Assembly: GCA_934217675.1 (NCBI GenBank)
Contig: CAKQCV010000009.1
Coordinates: 1-64,000 of the forward strand
DNA length: 64,000 nucleotides
Source: an uncultured Prevotella sp.
Lineage (GTDB): Bacteria; Bacteroidota; Bacteroidia; Bacteroidales; Bacteroidaceae
Direction of reading: 5' to 3'
Shown here: piece after piece, positions 46,268-56,253 of the stretch
Position numbering within the stretch: position 1 is the first letter of the stretch
How the letters are laid out: every line of letters begins with the position of its first letter
Notes under the pieces: generated by a model
The model's database searches: none
What the model saw: the letters and a program-made list of their open reading frames with translations, nothing else
What the model was told of the DNA's origin: nothing
Made by a program: the position numbers and the translations under genes

Positions 46268-48043
46268 ATGAAGAAATTATATTCTACAATCTTTGCACTT
46301 GCATTGACAGGCTCAATGATGGCGCAAGACAATGTTCCGGCATTCCCTGGTGCTGAGGGATTTGCACGCTACACTACAACTGGCGGTAGGGGAACAAACG
46401 GCACAACCAAGGTGTATCATGTTACAAACCTGAATGATAGTGGTACAGGTTCGCTGCGTTGGGCTCTCAGTCAGGCAGGACCACGCACTATTGTGTTTGA
46501 CGTTAGCGGATATATAGACTTGAAGTCTAATCTTAAAATCACATCAAATACTACTATTGCAGGTCAGACAGCACCAGGAAACGGTATAACATTGCGCTAC
46601 TACACAATTGAATTTACAAACTGCGACAATGTTATTGTGCGTTTCATACGTTTCCGTCGTTCACAAGTAAAGCATGTTGATGACGGAGCAGACTGCGCAT
46701 GGGGAAGATACCGCAAGAATATAATACTTGACCATTGTTCGCTGTCATGGAGTATTGATGAACTTGGATCTTTCTATGACAACCGTAACTTCACGATGCA
46801 GTGGTGTATGCTTGCTGAGGGACTTAATGCCGGACATGAGAAAGGTGATCACAGCTATGGCGGAATATGGGGAGGAAAGCCTGCTTCGTTCCATCACAAC
46901 TTCTTGGCACATGTACAGAACCGTGCACCTCGTTTTAACGGTGCAAGATACAACTGGAGCGGATATGACAAAACAAAATATGCCAACTCCATACAAGCAG
47001 AAAGAGTTGACTTCCGTAACTGTGTGATGTATAACTGGGGTAACGGAAACGGATGTTACGGTGGTCCTGGAGGTGGATATGTGAATATGGTGAACAACTA
47101 TTTTAAAGCAGGTCCTGGCACCAAAAACAAAACGCGAGTTACGCAGATTTCTTTTTCTGATGCTTCAAATGGCGGAGATAACCCATTCCCTAACTATTCA
47201 AGTCGTTATTATATAAATGGAAACTATGTTACTGCAGCTGGTGCAGCAGCTGAAAATTACGACTGGAAAGGAGTAATCTATGATAAAAAGAATATAATAA
47301 ACGGTGAGTACTATATGCAAGACGCAAAGCATTATTACGGTGAAGACCAAACATACGTTAAAGATGGTAGTGGGGTAGACTGTATACGCATAAAGATGGA
47401 TGAACCGTTCGACTGTTGTGATGTTACAACACATACAGCACAGACTGCTTACGAGAAGGTTCTTGCATATGGAGGAGCAAGTCTTTACCGTGATGCTTGT
47501 GACGTGAGATATGTTGACGAGGCTACAAACGGAACAACAACTTATAATGCTTCTCATGCAAAGGTGGCTGGAATAATTGATGTCATTAATGATCCGGAAT
47601 CGGCAGAGCAGGATGAAAACACTGCAAGCTTCCCAGAACTGACGTCTGAAACTCGTGCTGCAAACTACGATTCGGATAAAGACGGAATGCCTGATGAGTG
47701 GGAGATAGCAAATGGGCTGAATCCTAATGATGCGAGCGATGCAACATTGAAAACTCTCGACAAGGAAAAGGGATGGTATACTAATCTTGAAGTTTATCTG
47801 AACTCTGTTGTTGAAAATATCGTGAAAGCACAAAATGCGGATGCTGTATCTACTGTAGACGAATATTATCCAGTATGCAAGACTACTGGGATTTATATGA
47901 CAACGATGCAGTCGGAAGTGAAAGCTATTGAATATTATTCACTTGGTGGACAGAAATTGAATGCCCCGCAAAAGGGTATCAATGTGAGAAAAATGATAAT
48001 GACCAACGGACAGGTTTATTCCGATAAGGTTATAAAGAACTGA
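46268..48043 (+). CDS. Secreted PL1-family pectate lyase
   Basis: A 591-residue exported protein (MKKLYSTIFALALTGSMMAQ). It has the PL1 beta-helix pattern of Bacteroidetes pectate lyases: VPAFPGAEGFARYTTTGGRG, NLNDSGTGSLRWAL, IAGQTAPGNGI, NIILDHCSLSWSIDE and AHVQNRAPRFNGARY with the catalytic-region Arg. A calcium-loop type segment DSDKDGMPDEWEIANGLN follows near residue 475. The last residues (YYSLGGQKLN...KGINVRK) resemble a C-terminal secretion/sorting motif. The enzyme cleaves polygalacturonate by beta-elimination, making unsaturated ends suited to the GH105 domain upstream. Confidence 0.93.
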   Translation: MKKLYSTIFALALTGSMMAQDNVPAFPGAEGFARYTTTGGRGTNGTTKVYHVTNLNDSGTGSLRWALSQAGPRTIVFDVSGYIDLKSNLKITSNTTIAGQTAPGNGITLRYYTIEFTNCDNVIVRFIRFRRSQVKHVDDGADCAWGRYRKNIILDHCSLSWSIDELGSFYDNRNFTMQWCMLAEGLNAGHEKGDHSYGGIWGGKPASFHHNFLAHVQNRAPRFNGARYNWSGYDKTKYANSIQAERVDFRNCVMYNWGNGNGCYGGPGGGYVNMVNNYFKAGPGTKNKTRVTQISFSDASNGGDNPFPNYSSRYYINGNYVTAAGAAAENYDWKGVIYDKKNIINGEYYMQDAKHYYGEDQTYVKDGSGVDCIRIKMDEPFDCCDVTTHTAQTAYEKVLAYGGASLYRDACDVRYVDEATNGTTTYNASHAKVAGIIDVINDPESAEQDENTASFPELTSETRAANYDSDKDGMPDEWEIANGLNPNDASDATLKTLDKEKGWYTNLEVYLNSVVENIVKAQNADAVSTVDEYYPVCKTTGIYMTTMQSEVKAIEYYSLGGQKLNAPQKGINVRKMIMTNGQVYSDKVIKN

Positions 48044-48075
48044 TGCGAATCATTTGTTGTGATGCATTTATAGGA

Positions 48076-48103
48076 AGGAAGTACTAACAGTGCTTCCTTT
48101 TTT
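48076..48103 (+). terminator. Terminator after the pectate lyase gene
   Basis: A 10-bp stem with wobble pairs (48076-48085 with 48089-48098) has a 3-base loop followed by TTTTT. Confidence 0.75.
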
Positions 48104-48167
48104 AGGTTAATTTTAATCTTAACCTAAATTTAACATGCATAATAATACAAGGTAAAGATAAAATCAT

Positions 48168-48175
48168 TATCTTTG
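48168..48175 (+). promoter_or_regulatory. -7 box of the exported protein gene (TATCTTTG)
   Basis: TATCTTTG matches TAnnTTTG, 46 bases before the start codon. No -33 TTTG is seen. Confidence 0.45.
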
Positions 48176-48221
48176 TATCGCTAAATAATAACATTTAAGT
48201 ATTAATTAAATCATTATCATT

Positions 48222-49310
48222 ATGAAAAAAACTTTACTCGTTTTGGCTTCATTGTTTATGACAATGGGCAGTTTTGCTGACGAGGTTACATTCGACTTCG
48301 TAAGCAATGGTCTGACTATGTTTCCTGGTATTACAAAAGGATCAACACAACAAGGAAATGATGCAAGTACTCTGACACACGATGGTGATATCTTGGAGGA
48401 CAAAACTGCAACTATTGATGGTGTGTCTATGACTGTAAGTCCATCAACTACAACAAATGCAAATCGAATCTGGACCGTTAGCTCTTCTGGTGCAACATCT
48501 CTTCGCGTTTATGGTGGAACAATAAGTTTCACAGCAACAAAGAACATCAAGAGCATTGAGTTTACTGATGACAACAAGTGGAATGCTCCAACTCCTAACA
48601 CAGGTTCTATTAATGCAAAGGTGTGGAGTGGAGATGCATCTAATGTAACTTTTACTTTTGGTACACAGTGCCGTTTCAAATCTATTAAGGTGGTATATGG
48701 CGAAGGCGGTGGCTCAGAAGAACCTCAGCCAACAGGTGTAAATTACAAGAAGGTATCGTCAATAGAGAGTGGCAAAGAATATCTTATTGCAGCTAACGCT
48801 GATGGAGTGTTAAAGGTTGCTGAGCCTATTACCAAGACTTACGGGTATCTGTATGTAAGTGATGCTACAGCCCAAAATGATATCATCACAATGGAAGAAG
48901 GTAACGGCTTTGTATTTACAGCTGTTGACGGTGGATACACAATCCAGCAGGCTGATGGTAAATATCTCTATATGAAAGGAACTTACAATAGCTTTAATGT
49001 ATCTGACGCCCGTGTAGACGGTGATGTGTTTGCTGTAGACTATAATGCAGATGGTACATTTAAGATTACTAATGTAGCCATGAATAAATATGTTCAGTTC
49101 AGCACTCAATACAAGTCTTATGGAGCTTATGATGAAGAAAAAGGTATTATGCCTTCACTTTATGTAAAGGATGCAACATCTGGTATTAATAATGCCACTG
49201 CTGTTGCTCTTGATTCAAATGCTCCAATATATAACCTTGCTGGTCAGCGTGTAAGCAAAGCTACAAAAGGCATTCTTATTCAGAATGGCAAGAAGTTCAT
49301 CAACAAATAA
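48222..49310 (+). CDS. Exported protein with C-terminal sorting-like motif
   Basis: A 362-residue protein with signal peptide (LVLASLFMTMGSFADEV). The N-terminal part (about residues 20-165) is a beta-rich domain (FDFVSNGLTMFPG, TISFTATKNIKSIEF, FKSIKVVYG) of a kind common in Prevotella secreted proteins. A Gly/Ser/Glu/Pro linker follows, then a second beta domain (SIESGKEYLIAANADGV, NGFVFTAVDGGYTIQQADGK). The C-terminus IYNLAGQRV...KGILIQNGKKFI resembles short T9SS-type sorting tails. Position next to the pectinases suggests a role in glycan binding or surface display; this is inference. Confidence 0.7.
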   Translation: MKKTLLVLASLFMTMGSFADEVTFDFVSNGLTMFPGITKGSTQQGNDASTLTHDGDILEDKTATIDGVSMTVSPSTTTNANRIWTVSSSGATSLRVYGGTISFTATKNIKSIEFTDDNKWNAPTPNTGSINAKVWSGDASNVTFTFGTQCRFKSIKVVYGEGGGSEEPQPTGVNYKKVSSIESGKEYLIAANADGVLKVAEPITKTYGYLYVSDATAQNDIITMEEGNGFVFTAVDGGYTIQQADGKYLYMKGTYNSFNVSDARVDGDVFAVDYNADGTFKITNVAMNKYVQFSTQYKSYGAYDEEKGIMPSLYVKDATSGINNATAVALDSNAPIYNLAGQRVSKATKGILIQNGKKFINK

Positions 49311-49352
49311 ACAGATTGGTTGTAATTTATAATGATCGAATAAAAATAATAG

Positions 49353-49384
49353 GCATCCTCATTAATTTGGGGATGCTTTTATTT
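49353..49384 (+). terminator. Terminator after the exported protein gene
   Basis: A short GCATCC/GGATGC stem is followed by TTTTATTTTTAT. Confidence 0.65.
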
Positions 49385-49451
49385 TTATATGTAAAAACTA
49401 TGTGTTACCTTTACGAACAGATTTGTAACAGTAAAAGTAAATAGAAGAAAT

Positions 49452-50081
49452 ATGGTAGTAAAGTTAAGCGGCTTTGATGGAGATGAGCATCATTTGCCTA
49501 TTGATATTAGTGATGTTGATATGCTCGGACTTGCTTTTGCCAAGAAGAGTAAGCATTGCCTGAAAATGATTCCTTCCAATGCAGGGATCATTCCTGATTA
49601 TGTGAACTCACGGATTTTTGATGACTTGCCGTGTGATAAGGTTGAAAGAAAATTCGTTTATGTGGGGGAGTTTGACGATGATATGCCGCAGGATATTGTG
49701 ACACGTATCGTTAATTATAATATAGACTATATTCAGTTGAATGGAGAAGAGACTCCTGTAATGATAGAAAACCTTCGTAAAACTGTTGTTCCTGATATTC
49801 ATGGTGATCTGAAAGTGATAAAGAAAATATTAGTTGCAGGTAAGAATGGTTTTGATTGTTGTAAAGCATATGAAAGGATAGCAGATTTCTTTTTGTTTGA
49901 TTTTGGTGAAAATAAAAGTATTGATACGGAAGAGGGTAGAGGGAAAGCTATTAATGATATATTAAAATGGTATGATGGACATACTCCTTTTTTGGTTAAT
50001 TGCAATGCTGATGGGATGAGGCTATATAAGGAAATAAATCACATTATGTTTAGAGGATTGAATATTGAATTTAATATATGA
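49452..50081 (+). CDS. TrpF-like protein lacking the catalytic cysteine
   Basis: A 209-residue protein with the fold pattern of phosphoribosylanthranilate isomerase: FVYVGEFDDDMPQDIVTRIV, YNIDYIQLNGEETP, NLRKTVVPDI and FFLFDFGE. The N-terminal KxCG motif, which carries the catalytic base Cys, reads KLSG (Ser6). The phosphate-binding GGI region near the C-terminus is replaced by VNCNADGM. The acid Asp in the FDF segment is kept. It therefore looks like a diverged paralogue with a changed or lost activity. No other trp genes are nearby. Confidence 0.7.
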   Translation: MVVKLSGFDGDEHHLPIDISDVDMLGLAFAKKSKHCLKMIPSNAGIIPDYVNSRIFDDLPCDKVERKFVYVGEFDDDMPQDIVTRIVNYNIDYIQLNGEETPVMIENLRKTVVPDIHGDLKVIKKILVAGKNGFDCCKAYERIADFFLFDFGENKSIDTEEGRGKAINDILKWYDGHTPFLVNCNADGMRLYKEINHIMFRGLNIEFNI

Positions 50082-50103
50082 GTGCTGGTTGATAGAAAGA
50101 AAA

Positions 50104-50165
50104 GTAAGAATTTAAGAATCTATATGCTTCTTTATATTGATGATATCTTATTCTTAAATTCTTAC
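50104..50165 (-). terminator. Long hairpin between the convergent trpF-like and M6 genes
   Basis: A perfect 16-bp stem (50104-50119 with 50150-50165) surrounds a 30-base loop. On the minus strand it is followed by TTTTCTTTC, so it is the probable terminator of the M6 gene; it may also act for the other side. Confidence 0.7.
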
Positions 50166-50188
50166 ATGAAAAGGGATTTATATAGTAT

Positions 50189-52798
50189 TTACTTTACTAT
50201 TGTAAAAGATTTGCCATTTGCTCTTATTATAAATGAACCACGGAAGGAGGAGTTTGAAAGGAATTTGCTGTATGGCATCTTTCCATAAGATGTTCCAACA
50301 ATGCTAAATACTTCAACTTCATTGCTTGAATCAATCGCAGACACAGTTTTCTCAATGCCTGTAGAGCTTGACAGCAAAATTGTTTGCCATGGTGTCCAAG
50401 CAGAAACTACATTGCCTGACATTGCCTGTACACGCCATTGATAGGTAGTTCCCTTTACGAGATTCATAAATTTGTAACAGTTGTCAGTAACTCCTGTTAT
50501 CTGCTGAAGTGTATTTGCCTTTTTGATATAAGATGATGCATTCTTAGAGGCTTTATTGGCTTCAGAAAAGTCTTCATCTGTAAATTCACCATCGTAGATG
50601 CTTACAGACTCAATATAGCCACGTTTCTTTGGAGATATTTTAACCTTATAATCGGTTTCGTTTGAATTGTCTAAAGTTACACTTGTTATAGTGCCATTTG
50701 GTACAAATGTCTTTGAACTTATCTCTGTACCGTTTGTATCCACAAGCGATGCTGTAGTTAATGCTTCGTCTTTACCGTATGTCTTAGATTTTATGCGTAA
50801 TGTGACCGTTGATGAAGAATGGTCTGTAATAAGTGGTGACGTAAGATTGCCGGTAGCCTTACTACTACCTAATTTTATCGTTCCTGGACATTCATAAACC
50901 TTATAGCCTGTCCAACCCTTATTTGCCATTTTTTCGTCAAGCTGTCCTGATATATCTGTTGTTCCGTCGCCTTTAAAACCTGCTCCCCATCCACTGAAGT
51001 CTTCTGATATGCGTATGCTTTCATCTGCTGATGGTGACTCTGATTTTTGGCGTAGTTCAAGATTGTATGATTCTGAATTCTCAATGGCATTCCAATTAGC
51101 AGTAAACGAAGTCTCGCTGGCATCTATTGATGCAGAAAGTTCTGTAGGAGCATCTATTTTTATTCCTCCATCGAATGTGAATGATATTAATCCATTGTTT
51201 TCTGTAATTTCAGTAATGGGTTTGCCAAGATATTTTCGTCCGTCACTGTTGGCATTGAAAAGTGTAGCTGCAGGACGGGATGTATCAGTAAGAGAAGTGT
51301 TGCCACTGGTTCCTGGATATGTATCGCCATATTCTGTACCCGTTGTAAGTTTATTGTCTGCAGGAACAACGGTAAAGCGTTGATGATTTTTTATATTGTT
51401 TATGGTATTTTCCTCCCATGCGTTTTTATCATAGTCAACATGTATGACAAGCATTCCATGATTGGGTAGACACGCATCTGTGCCTTTTAACTGTCTGTTC
51501 TCTATTAGGTAATATTCTGTAGGGGCTTGTTCATTATAAACAATGTAAGCTTCAGGAGTATCAGATAAGGCTTTAATATCTTTTACGTATCTTGCATCTT
51601 TTAATTCTGTAGGCTGAAGCCATCCGCTGACCCAACGCTCATATGAGTTGTAGCCAACAGGCTTGTAACCATTGCCACCATATGCTCCACTGTCCATTAA
51701 ATCCCATTCGCTCATGCCGTAACCTCCAGAATACTCAGTGTCGTAAAGATCTGGAATTCCCATGCAATGGCTGAACTCATGACATGCTGTTCCAATACCA
51801 TCCATTGTTGAACCACTGTCTCCGTTGAGTTCTGATGAACAGCCATAAGTGTCTATCTTAACACCGTCAAGTTTAAGATTGTAGCCCATCTGCGAAAGTT
51901 GCCACTCATGTTGCCAAATATTGTCAGGATCTGTATCGTAGGTAGCTGCTTCACCATAACCTGCATAAATAAGATAGACTTGGTCTACCTCACCATCTCC
52001 GTCCCAATCATAATCAGCAAAGTTAACCTGAGAGTCTACAAGCTTGCATGCTTCGTATACCATGCCTCCCGGATCTATGTCGTTTCCTTTACTGTCGTTT
52101 GCACCGTAAGCTTTTCTGTTTTTTGATACGGTAACAGGACCAACAACATCAAATTCTAAATCAAGGAGTCCATAACTTTGCTCAGAGAAATAGTCATGTA
52201 CAGAACCTGAATTACTGTTCTTTGTGTATCCTTTTTGATTGAAAAAGTTATACCATTCTTCTTGTGTGTGTATTGAAGCCATAGCCTTGTCCTTGAAGTT
52301 TACAAGAATTACAAGACCTTTGCGCTTGCCTGTCACACCGACACCTTCGCCACCCCACGGACCAGCCATTGTCTTTTTTATTGGTGCGCCATAGACGATT
52401 AACGGATTTCGTTTTGTCAAGCGTGATATACGTTTGGAATTTCGTTGGGCTGCTTGTTTCTTTCCAAGAGAACGAATTGCTAATTCATGAGCTTCGTGAC
52501 TTTTGAGAAATGTTGTTTCTTGTGTCCCTCTGTTTGCCTCGTCGTGGGCAATTTGTTGTGAAGCTTCAAGCTTTCCATTGTTAAGAACGGCATAGCAATA
52601 TATTCCGTATGCGTTTTTAACTACAGTTTTTCCATCCATAGTGGAGGTAAAATGAAAATTCTCGTCACCATGCGTCATGACAGTAAGCATGGTACCGTCA
52701 GGTTGCTTTACTTGTCGTTTATTTGGCTTGACCGGAATTGCTGAAGCCGATGTTGCCAACATAAGTGCTGCTGAAATTGTTAGTATTTGTTTTTTCAT
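50189..52798 (-). CDS. Secreted M6-family metalloprotease with FN3 domain
   Basis: An 869-residue exported protein (signal peptide MKKQILTISAALMLATSASA). Residues about 160-420 are an M6 (immune-inhibitor-A-like) peptidase domain: GLVILVNFKDKAM, DYFSEQSYGLLDLEFDVVGP, DYDWDGDGEVDQVYLIYAGY, the zinc motif HEFSHCMGIPDLYD and EWDLMDSGAYGGNGY. After a beta-rich region, APTELSASIDASETSFTANW marks a fibronectin type III domain. The C-terminal tail (SFRGSFIIRANGKSFTIVK) resembles a sorting motif. A propeptide-like segment (residues 20-150) suggests activation after export. It degrades extracellular proteins. Confidence 0.9.
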   Translation of the reverse strand: MKKQILTISAALMLATSASAIPVKPNKRQVKQPDGTMLTVMTHGDENFHFTSTMDGKTVVKNAYGIYCYAVLNNGKLEASQQIAHDEANRGTQETTFLKSHEAHELAIRSLGKKQAAQRNSKRISRLTKRNPLIVYGAPIKKTMAGPWGGEGVGVTGKRKGLVILVNFKDKAMASIHTQEEWYNFFNQKGYTKNSNSGSVHDYFSEQSYGLLDLEFDVVGPVTVSKNRKAYGANDSKGNDIDPGGMVYEACKLVDSQVNFADYDWDGDGEVDQVYLIYAGYGEAATYDTDPDNIWQHEWQLSQMGYNLKLDGVKIDTYGCSSELNGDSGSTMDGIGTACHEFSHCMGIPDLYDTEYSGGYGMSEWDLMDSGAYGGNGYKPVGYNSYERWVSGWLQPTELKDARYVKDIKALSDTPEAYIVYNEQAPTEYYLIENRQLKGTDACLPNHGMLVIHVDYDKNAWEENTINNIKNHQRFTVVPADNKLTTGTEYGDTYPGTSGNTSLTDTSRPAATLFNANSDGRKYLGKPITEITENNGLISFTFDGGIKIDAPTELSASIDASETSFTANWNAIENSESYNLELRQKSESPSADESIRISEDFSGWGAGFKGDGTTDISGQLDEKMANKGWTGYKVYECPGTIKLGSSKATGNLTSPLITDHSSSTVTLRIKSKTYGKDEALTTASLVDTNGTEISSKTFVPNGTITSVTLDNSNETDYKVKISPKKRGYIESVSIYDGEFTDEDFSEANKASKNASSYIKKANTLQQITGVTDNCYKFMNLVKGTTYQWRVQAMSGNVVSAWTPWQTILLSSSTGIEKTVSAIDSSNEVEVFSIVGTSYGKMPYSKFLSNSSFRGSFIIRANGKSFTIVK

Positions 52799-52817
52799 AA
52801 TATAATGTTTTGGTTCA

Positions 52818-52825
52818 CAAAGTTA
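52818..52825 (-). promoter_or_regulatory. -7 box of the M6 protease gene (TAACTTTG)
   Basis: On the minus strand TAACTTTG matches TAnnTTTG, 20 bases before the start codon. The leader would be very short. Confidence 0.45.
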
Positions 52826-52867
52826 ATATATATATTTGTTTAGTATTTGTTGTTTAGGAACAAAAAA

Positions 52868-52914
52868 AAGAAGATTAGGTGAGAAATATATGTATTCCCA
52901 ATCCTTATCTTCTT
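52868..52914 (-). terminator. Terminator after carB
   Basis: A 12-bp stem with one mismatch (52868-52879 with 52903-52914) is followed on the minus strand by TTTTTTG. It lies 21 bases after the carB stop. Confidence 0.8.
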
Positions 52915-52934
52915 TTCTTTATACTAAAAACTTA

Positions 52935-55900
52935 TTAATACTCGCCCCATGCCTTAATCTCAATATCCTCAAGCTTAACTGTGCAGAATGCATAAATGAA
53001 TGCACTGGCAAGACGACTGTTCGTAATCAACGGAACATTGAGGTCTATTGCTGCACGGCGAATCTTGTAGCCATTGGATAATTCAGAACTTGACAAGTTC
53101 TTTGGTATATTTACTACCATGTCTATTTCATGGTTATGCAGCATGTCAAGTGCTTTTGGTACTCCTGGCTCATTTTCTTCAGACGGCCATAGCACGCGAG
53201 TGTTTTCAATGCCATTTTCTGTTAGGAATTTGTTCGTTCCTGCTGTGGCATATAGCTTGTAGCCATGCTTTACAAGCATTTGGGCCGCATCAAGCATGTC
53301 TGCCTTTTGCTTCGCACTACCTGTTGAAAGTAATATGTTTTTCTTTGGTATGCGCTGTCCTACCGACAACATGCTCTTTAGCAATGCACAGCTTGTATCA
53401 TTGCCGATACATCCCACTTCACCTGTAGAACTCATGTCTACGCCCAATACAGGGTCTGCTTTTTGCAAACGGTTGAAACTGAATTGTGATGCTTTGATTC
53501 CTACATAATCAAGATCAAACAGGTTCTTGTTTGGCTTCTCGACAGGCAAGCCCAACATTACTCGTGTGGCAAGTTCTATCAGATTGATTTTTAGAACTTT
53601 GCTTACGAATGGGAATGAACGGCTGGCACGGAGGTTACACTCTATGACAAGTATATCATTATCGCGTGCCATGAACTGAATATTAAACGGACCGTTGATA
53701 TGCAATTCCTTTGCAATTTGTCTGCCAACTCTCTTTACTCTACGTACTGTCTCAACGTATAGTTTCTGAGGTGGGAACTGGATTGTTGCATCACCAGAGT
53801 GAACACCGGCAAACTCTATATGTTCTGATATTGCATAGGCTATAACTTCACCGTTCTTTGCAACTGCATCCATCTCTATTTCTTTTGCATGTTCAATGAA
53901 CTTGCTGACAACAACAGGGTGGTCCTCACTGACATTTGCTGCAAGTTGCAAGAAGCGCTTCAATTCTTCTTCATTTGAGCATACGTTCATTGCTGCACCC
54001 GATAGAACATAGCTTGGACGAACCAAGACAGGAAATCCTACTCGGTCAATAAATTTGTCAATATCCTCCATGCTTGTCAGTGCACTCCATTCCGGTTGGT
54101 TTATACCGTTGTTTGTAAGCATCTGAGAGAACTTCGCACGATCCTCAGCGTTGTCTATATCTTGTGCTTTGGTTCCAAGTATCGGTACGCGTTGTTCATC
54201 AAGGCGCATTGCAAGGTTATTAGGAATTTGTCCACCTGTAGATACTATTACGCCATAAGGCTGTTCCATATCTATGATGTCCATAACGCGCTCAAATGTC
54301 AATTCGTCGAAGTATAAGCGATCACACATATCGTAGTCTGTAGAAACAGTCTCAGGATTATAATTAATCATGACGCTACGGTAACCTTCTCTTCTGATTG
54401 TGTTCAAAGCTTGAACTCCACACCAGTCAAATTCTACAGATGAACCTATTCTGTAAGCTCCAGAACCGAGTACGATGATACTTCTGTGATCTTTCTCAAA
54501 TGTTATGTCGCTTTTCACTCCAGCGTATGTAACATACAGATAGTTTGTTTGTGCCGGATATTCTGCGGCTAAAGTGTCTATCTGTTTTACAACAGGAACG
54601 ATGCCATAGTTCTTGCGCAGGTTCCTAACCACGAGTCCAGCTTTTGCCATGCTATGCAGTTCTTGTTCCAAACCAACGGCTCGTGCAATCTGGAAGTCTG
54701 TAAAACCATATACTTTTGCTGTGCGTAAGAGTTCTTTATCAATGGTATTGATGTTGCATTTTTTCATTGCTTCGTCAATATCAATGATATGCTTAAGTTT
54801 TTCAAGGAACCACTTGTCGATTTTTGTCAGTTCATGTATTTCGTCAACTGTATATCCCTTGTGCATAGCCTTTGATATAACGAATACACGCTTATCCGTC
54901 GGTTCTCTTAATGCTGCATCGATATCATCGATTTCTAATTCCTTGTTTTCAACAAAACCGTGCATGCCTTGACCAATCATGCGAAGACCTTTTTGGATTG
55001 CTTCCTCAAAGTTTCTACCAATTGCCATGACCTCGCCTACGGATTTCATTGAAGATCCAAGTTCTTTGTCAACACCACGGAATTTACTGAGGTCCCAACG
55101 AGGTATTTTGCAGACTACATAATCAAGTGCTGGTTCAAAGAATGCACTTGTAGTTTTTGTTACGGAATTTTTCAGCTCAAACAATCCATAACCCATACCA
55201 AGTTTTGCTGCGACAAATGCAAGAGGGTAACCTGTTGCTTTAGAGGCTAAAGCTGATGAGCGACTCAAACGAGCATTGACTTCAATTACGCGATAGTCTT
55301 CGCTTTTTGGATCAAAAGCATATTGAACGTTACACTCTCCGACAATTCCTATGTGACGGATAATCTTTATTGCAAGAGCACGTAGCTTGTGGTATTCAGA
55401 ATTTGTAAGAGTTTGTGATGGAGCAATAACGATACTTTCGCCTGTATGTATTCCTAATGGATCGAAGTTTTCCATGTTGCAGACTGTTATACAGTTATCA
55501 TAACGGTCTCTAACTACTTCATATTCAATTTCTTTCCATCCTTTAAGGCTTTTCTCAACAAGAACCTGAGGTGAGAATGAAAATGCTTTTTCTGCAAGCT
55601 TGTTCAATTCTTCTTCATTGTCAGCAAAACCTGAACCAAGTCCTCCAAGAGCATATGCAGCACGGATAATCACAGGATATCCAAGATCAGAAGCTGCTTT
55701 GCGTGTTTGTTCTATTGTCTCACATGCCTCACTCTTTATTGTCTTTACTCCGATTTCATCAAGCTTCTCTACAAAAAGCTCACGATCTTCAGTGTCCATG
55801 ATTGCCTGAACTGGAGTACCAAGAACCTTAACGTTGTATTTTTCAAGTACACCACTCTTGTATAGAGCTACACCACAGTTTAGTGCAGTTTGACCTCCGA

Positions 55901-56165
55901 ATGAGAGTAGTATACCATCTGGGCGTTCTTTTTCTATAACACGTTCAACAAAGTATGGCTGAACCGGTAGAAAATAAATTTGGTCAGCGACACCCTCGGA
56001 TGTTTGTACCGTTGCAATATTCGGATTTATCAATACTGTTTCAACACCTTCTTCTCTAAGAGCTTTCAGTGCTTGTGAACCAGAATAGTCAAATTCTCCA
56101 GCCTCACCAATTTTCAATGCGCCTGAACCTAACAGCAGGACTTTCTTTATATTTTCGTCTTTCAT
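52935..56165 (-). CDS. carB: Carbamoyl-phosphate synthase large subunit
   Basis: A 1076-residue enzyme of the usual length. It has two ATP-grasp halves (KVLLLGSGALKIGEAGEFDY and IIVLGSGAYRIGSSVEFDW at their starts; AYALGGLGSGFADNEEEL and PSYVLSGAAMNVC in the binding loops), EVNARLSRSSALASKATGYP, and a C-terminal MGS-like allosteric domain. It makes carbamoyl phosphate from bicarbonate, ATP and ammonia channelled from CarA, for pyrimidines and arginine. carA is 88 bases upstream in the same operon. Confidence 0.98.
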   Translation of the reverse strand: MKDENIKKVLLLGSGALKIGEAGEFDYSGSQALKALREEGVETVLINPNIATVQTSEGVADQIYFLPVQPYFVERVIEKERPDGILLSFGGQTALNCGVALYKSGVLEKYNVKVLGTPVQAIMDTEDRELFVEKLDEIGVKTIKSEACETIEQTRKAASDLGYPVIIRAAYALGGLGSGFADNEEELNKLAEKAFSFSPQVLVEKSLKGWKEIEYEVVRDRYDNCITVCNMENFDPLGIHTGESIVIAPSQTLTNSEYHKLRALAIKIIRHIGIVGECNVQYAFDPKSEDYRVIEVNARLSRSSALASKATGYPLAFVAAKLGMGYGLFELKNSVTKTTSAFFEPALDYVVCKIPRWDLSKFRGVDKELGSSMKSVGEVMAIGRNFEEAIQKGLRMIGQGMHGFVENKELEIDDIDAALREPTDKRVFVISKAMHKGYTVDEIHELTKIDKWFLEKLKHIIDIDEAMKKCNINTIDKELLRTAKVYGFTDFQIARAVGLEQELHSMAKAGLVVRNLRKNYGIVPVVKQIDTLAAEYPAQTNYLYVTYAGVKSDITFEKDHRSIIVLGSGAYRIGSSVEFDWCGVQALNTIRREGYRSVMINYNPETVSTDYDMCDRLYFDELTFERVMDIIDMEQPYGVIVSTGGQIPNNLAMRLDEQRVPILGTKAQDIDNAEDRAKFSQMLTNNGINQPEWSALTSMEDIDKFIDRVGFPVLVRPSYVLSGAAMNVCSNEEELKRFLQLAANVSEDHPVVVSKFIEHAKEIEMDAVAKNGEVIAYAISEHIEFAGVHSGDATIQFPPQKLYVETVRRVKRVGRQIAKELHINGPFNIQFMARDNDILVIECNLRASRSFPFVSKVLKINLIELATRVMLGLPVEKPNKNLFDLDYVGIKASQFSFNRLQKADPVLGVDMSSTGEVGCIGNDTSCALLKSMLSVGQRIPKKNILLSTGSAKQKADMLDAAQMLVKHGYKLYATAGTNKFLTENGIENTRVLWPSEENEPGVPKALDMLHNHEIDMVVNIPKNLSSSELSNGYKIRRAAIDLNVPLITNSRLASAFIYAFCTVKLEDIEIKAWGEY

Positions 56166-56253
56166 TTTCTTTAGGGTTTAATGTCTAATAGGAAATAGTC
56201 TACAGAATATTAAACATTTATGTCTATCTCTCATTAGTTATGATAGCATGACT

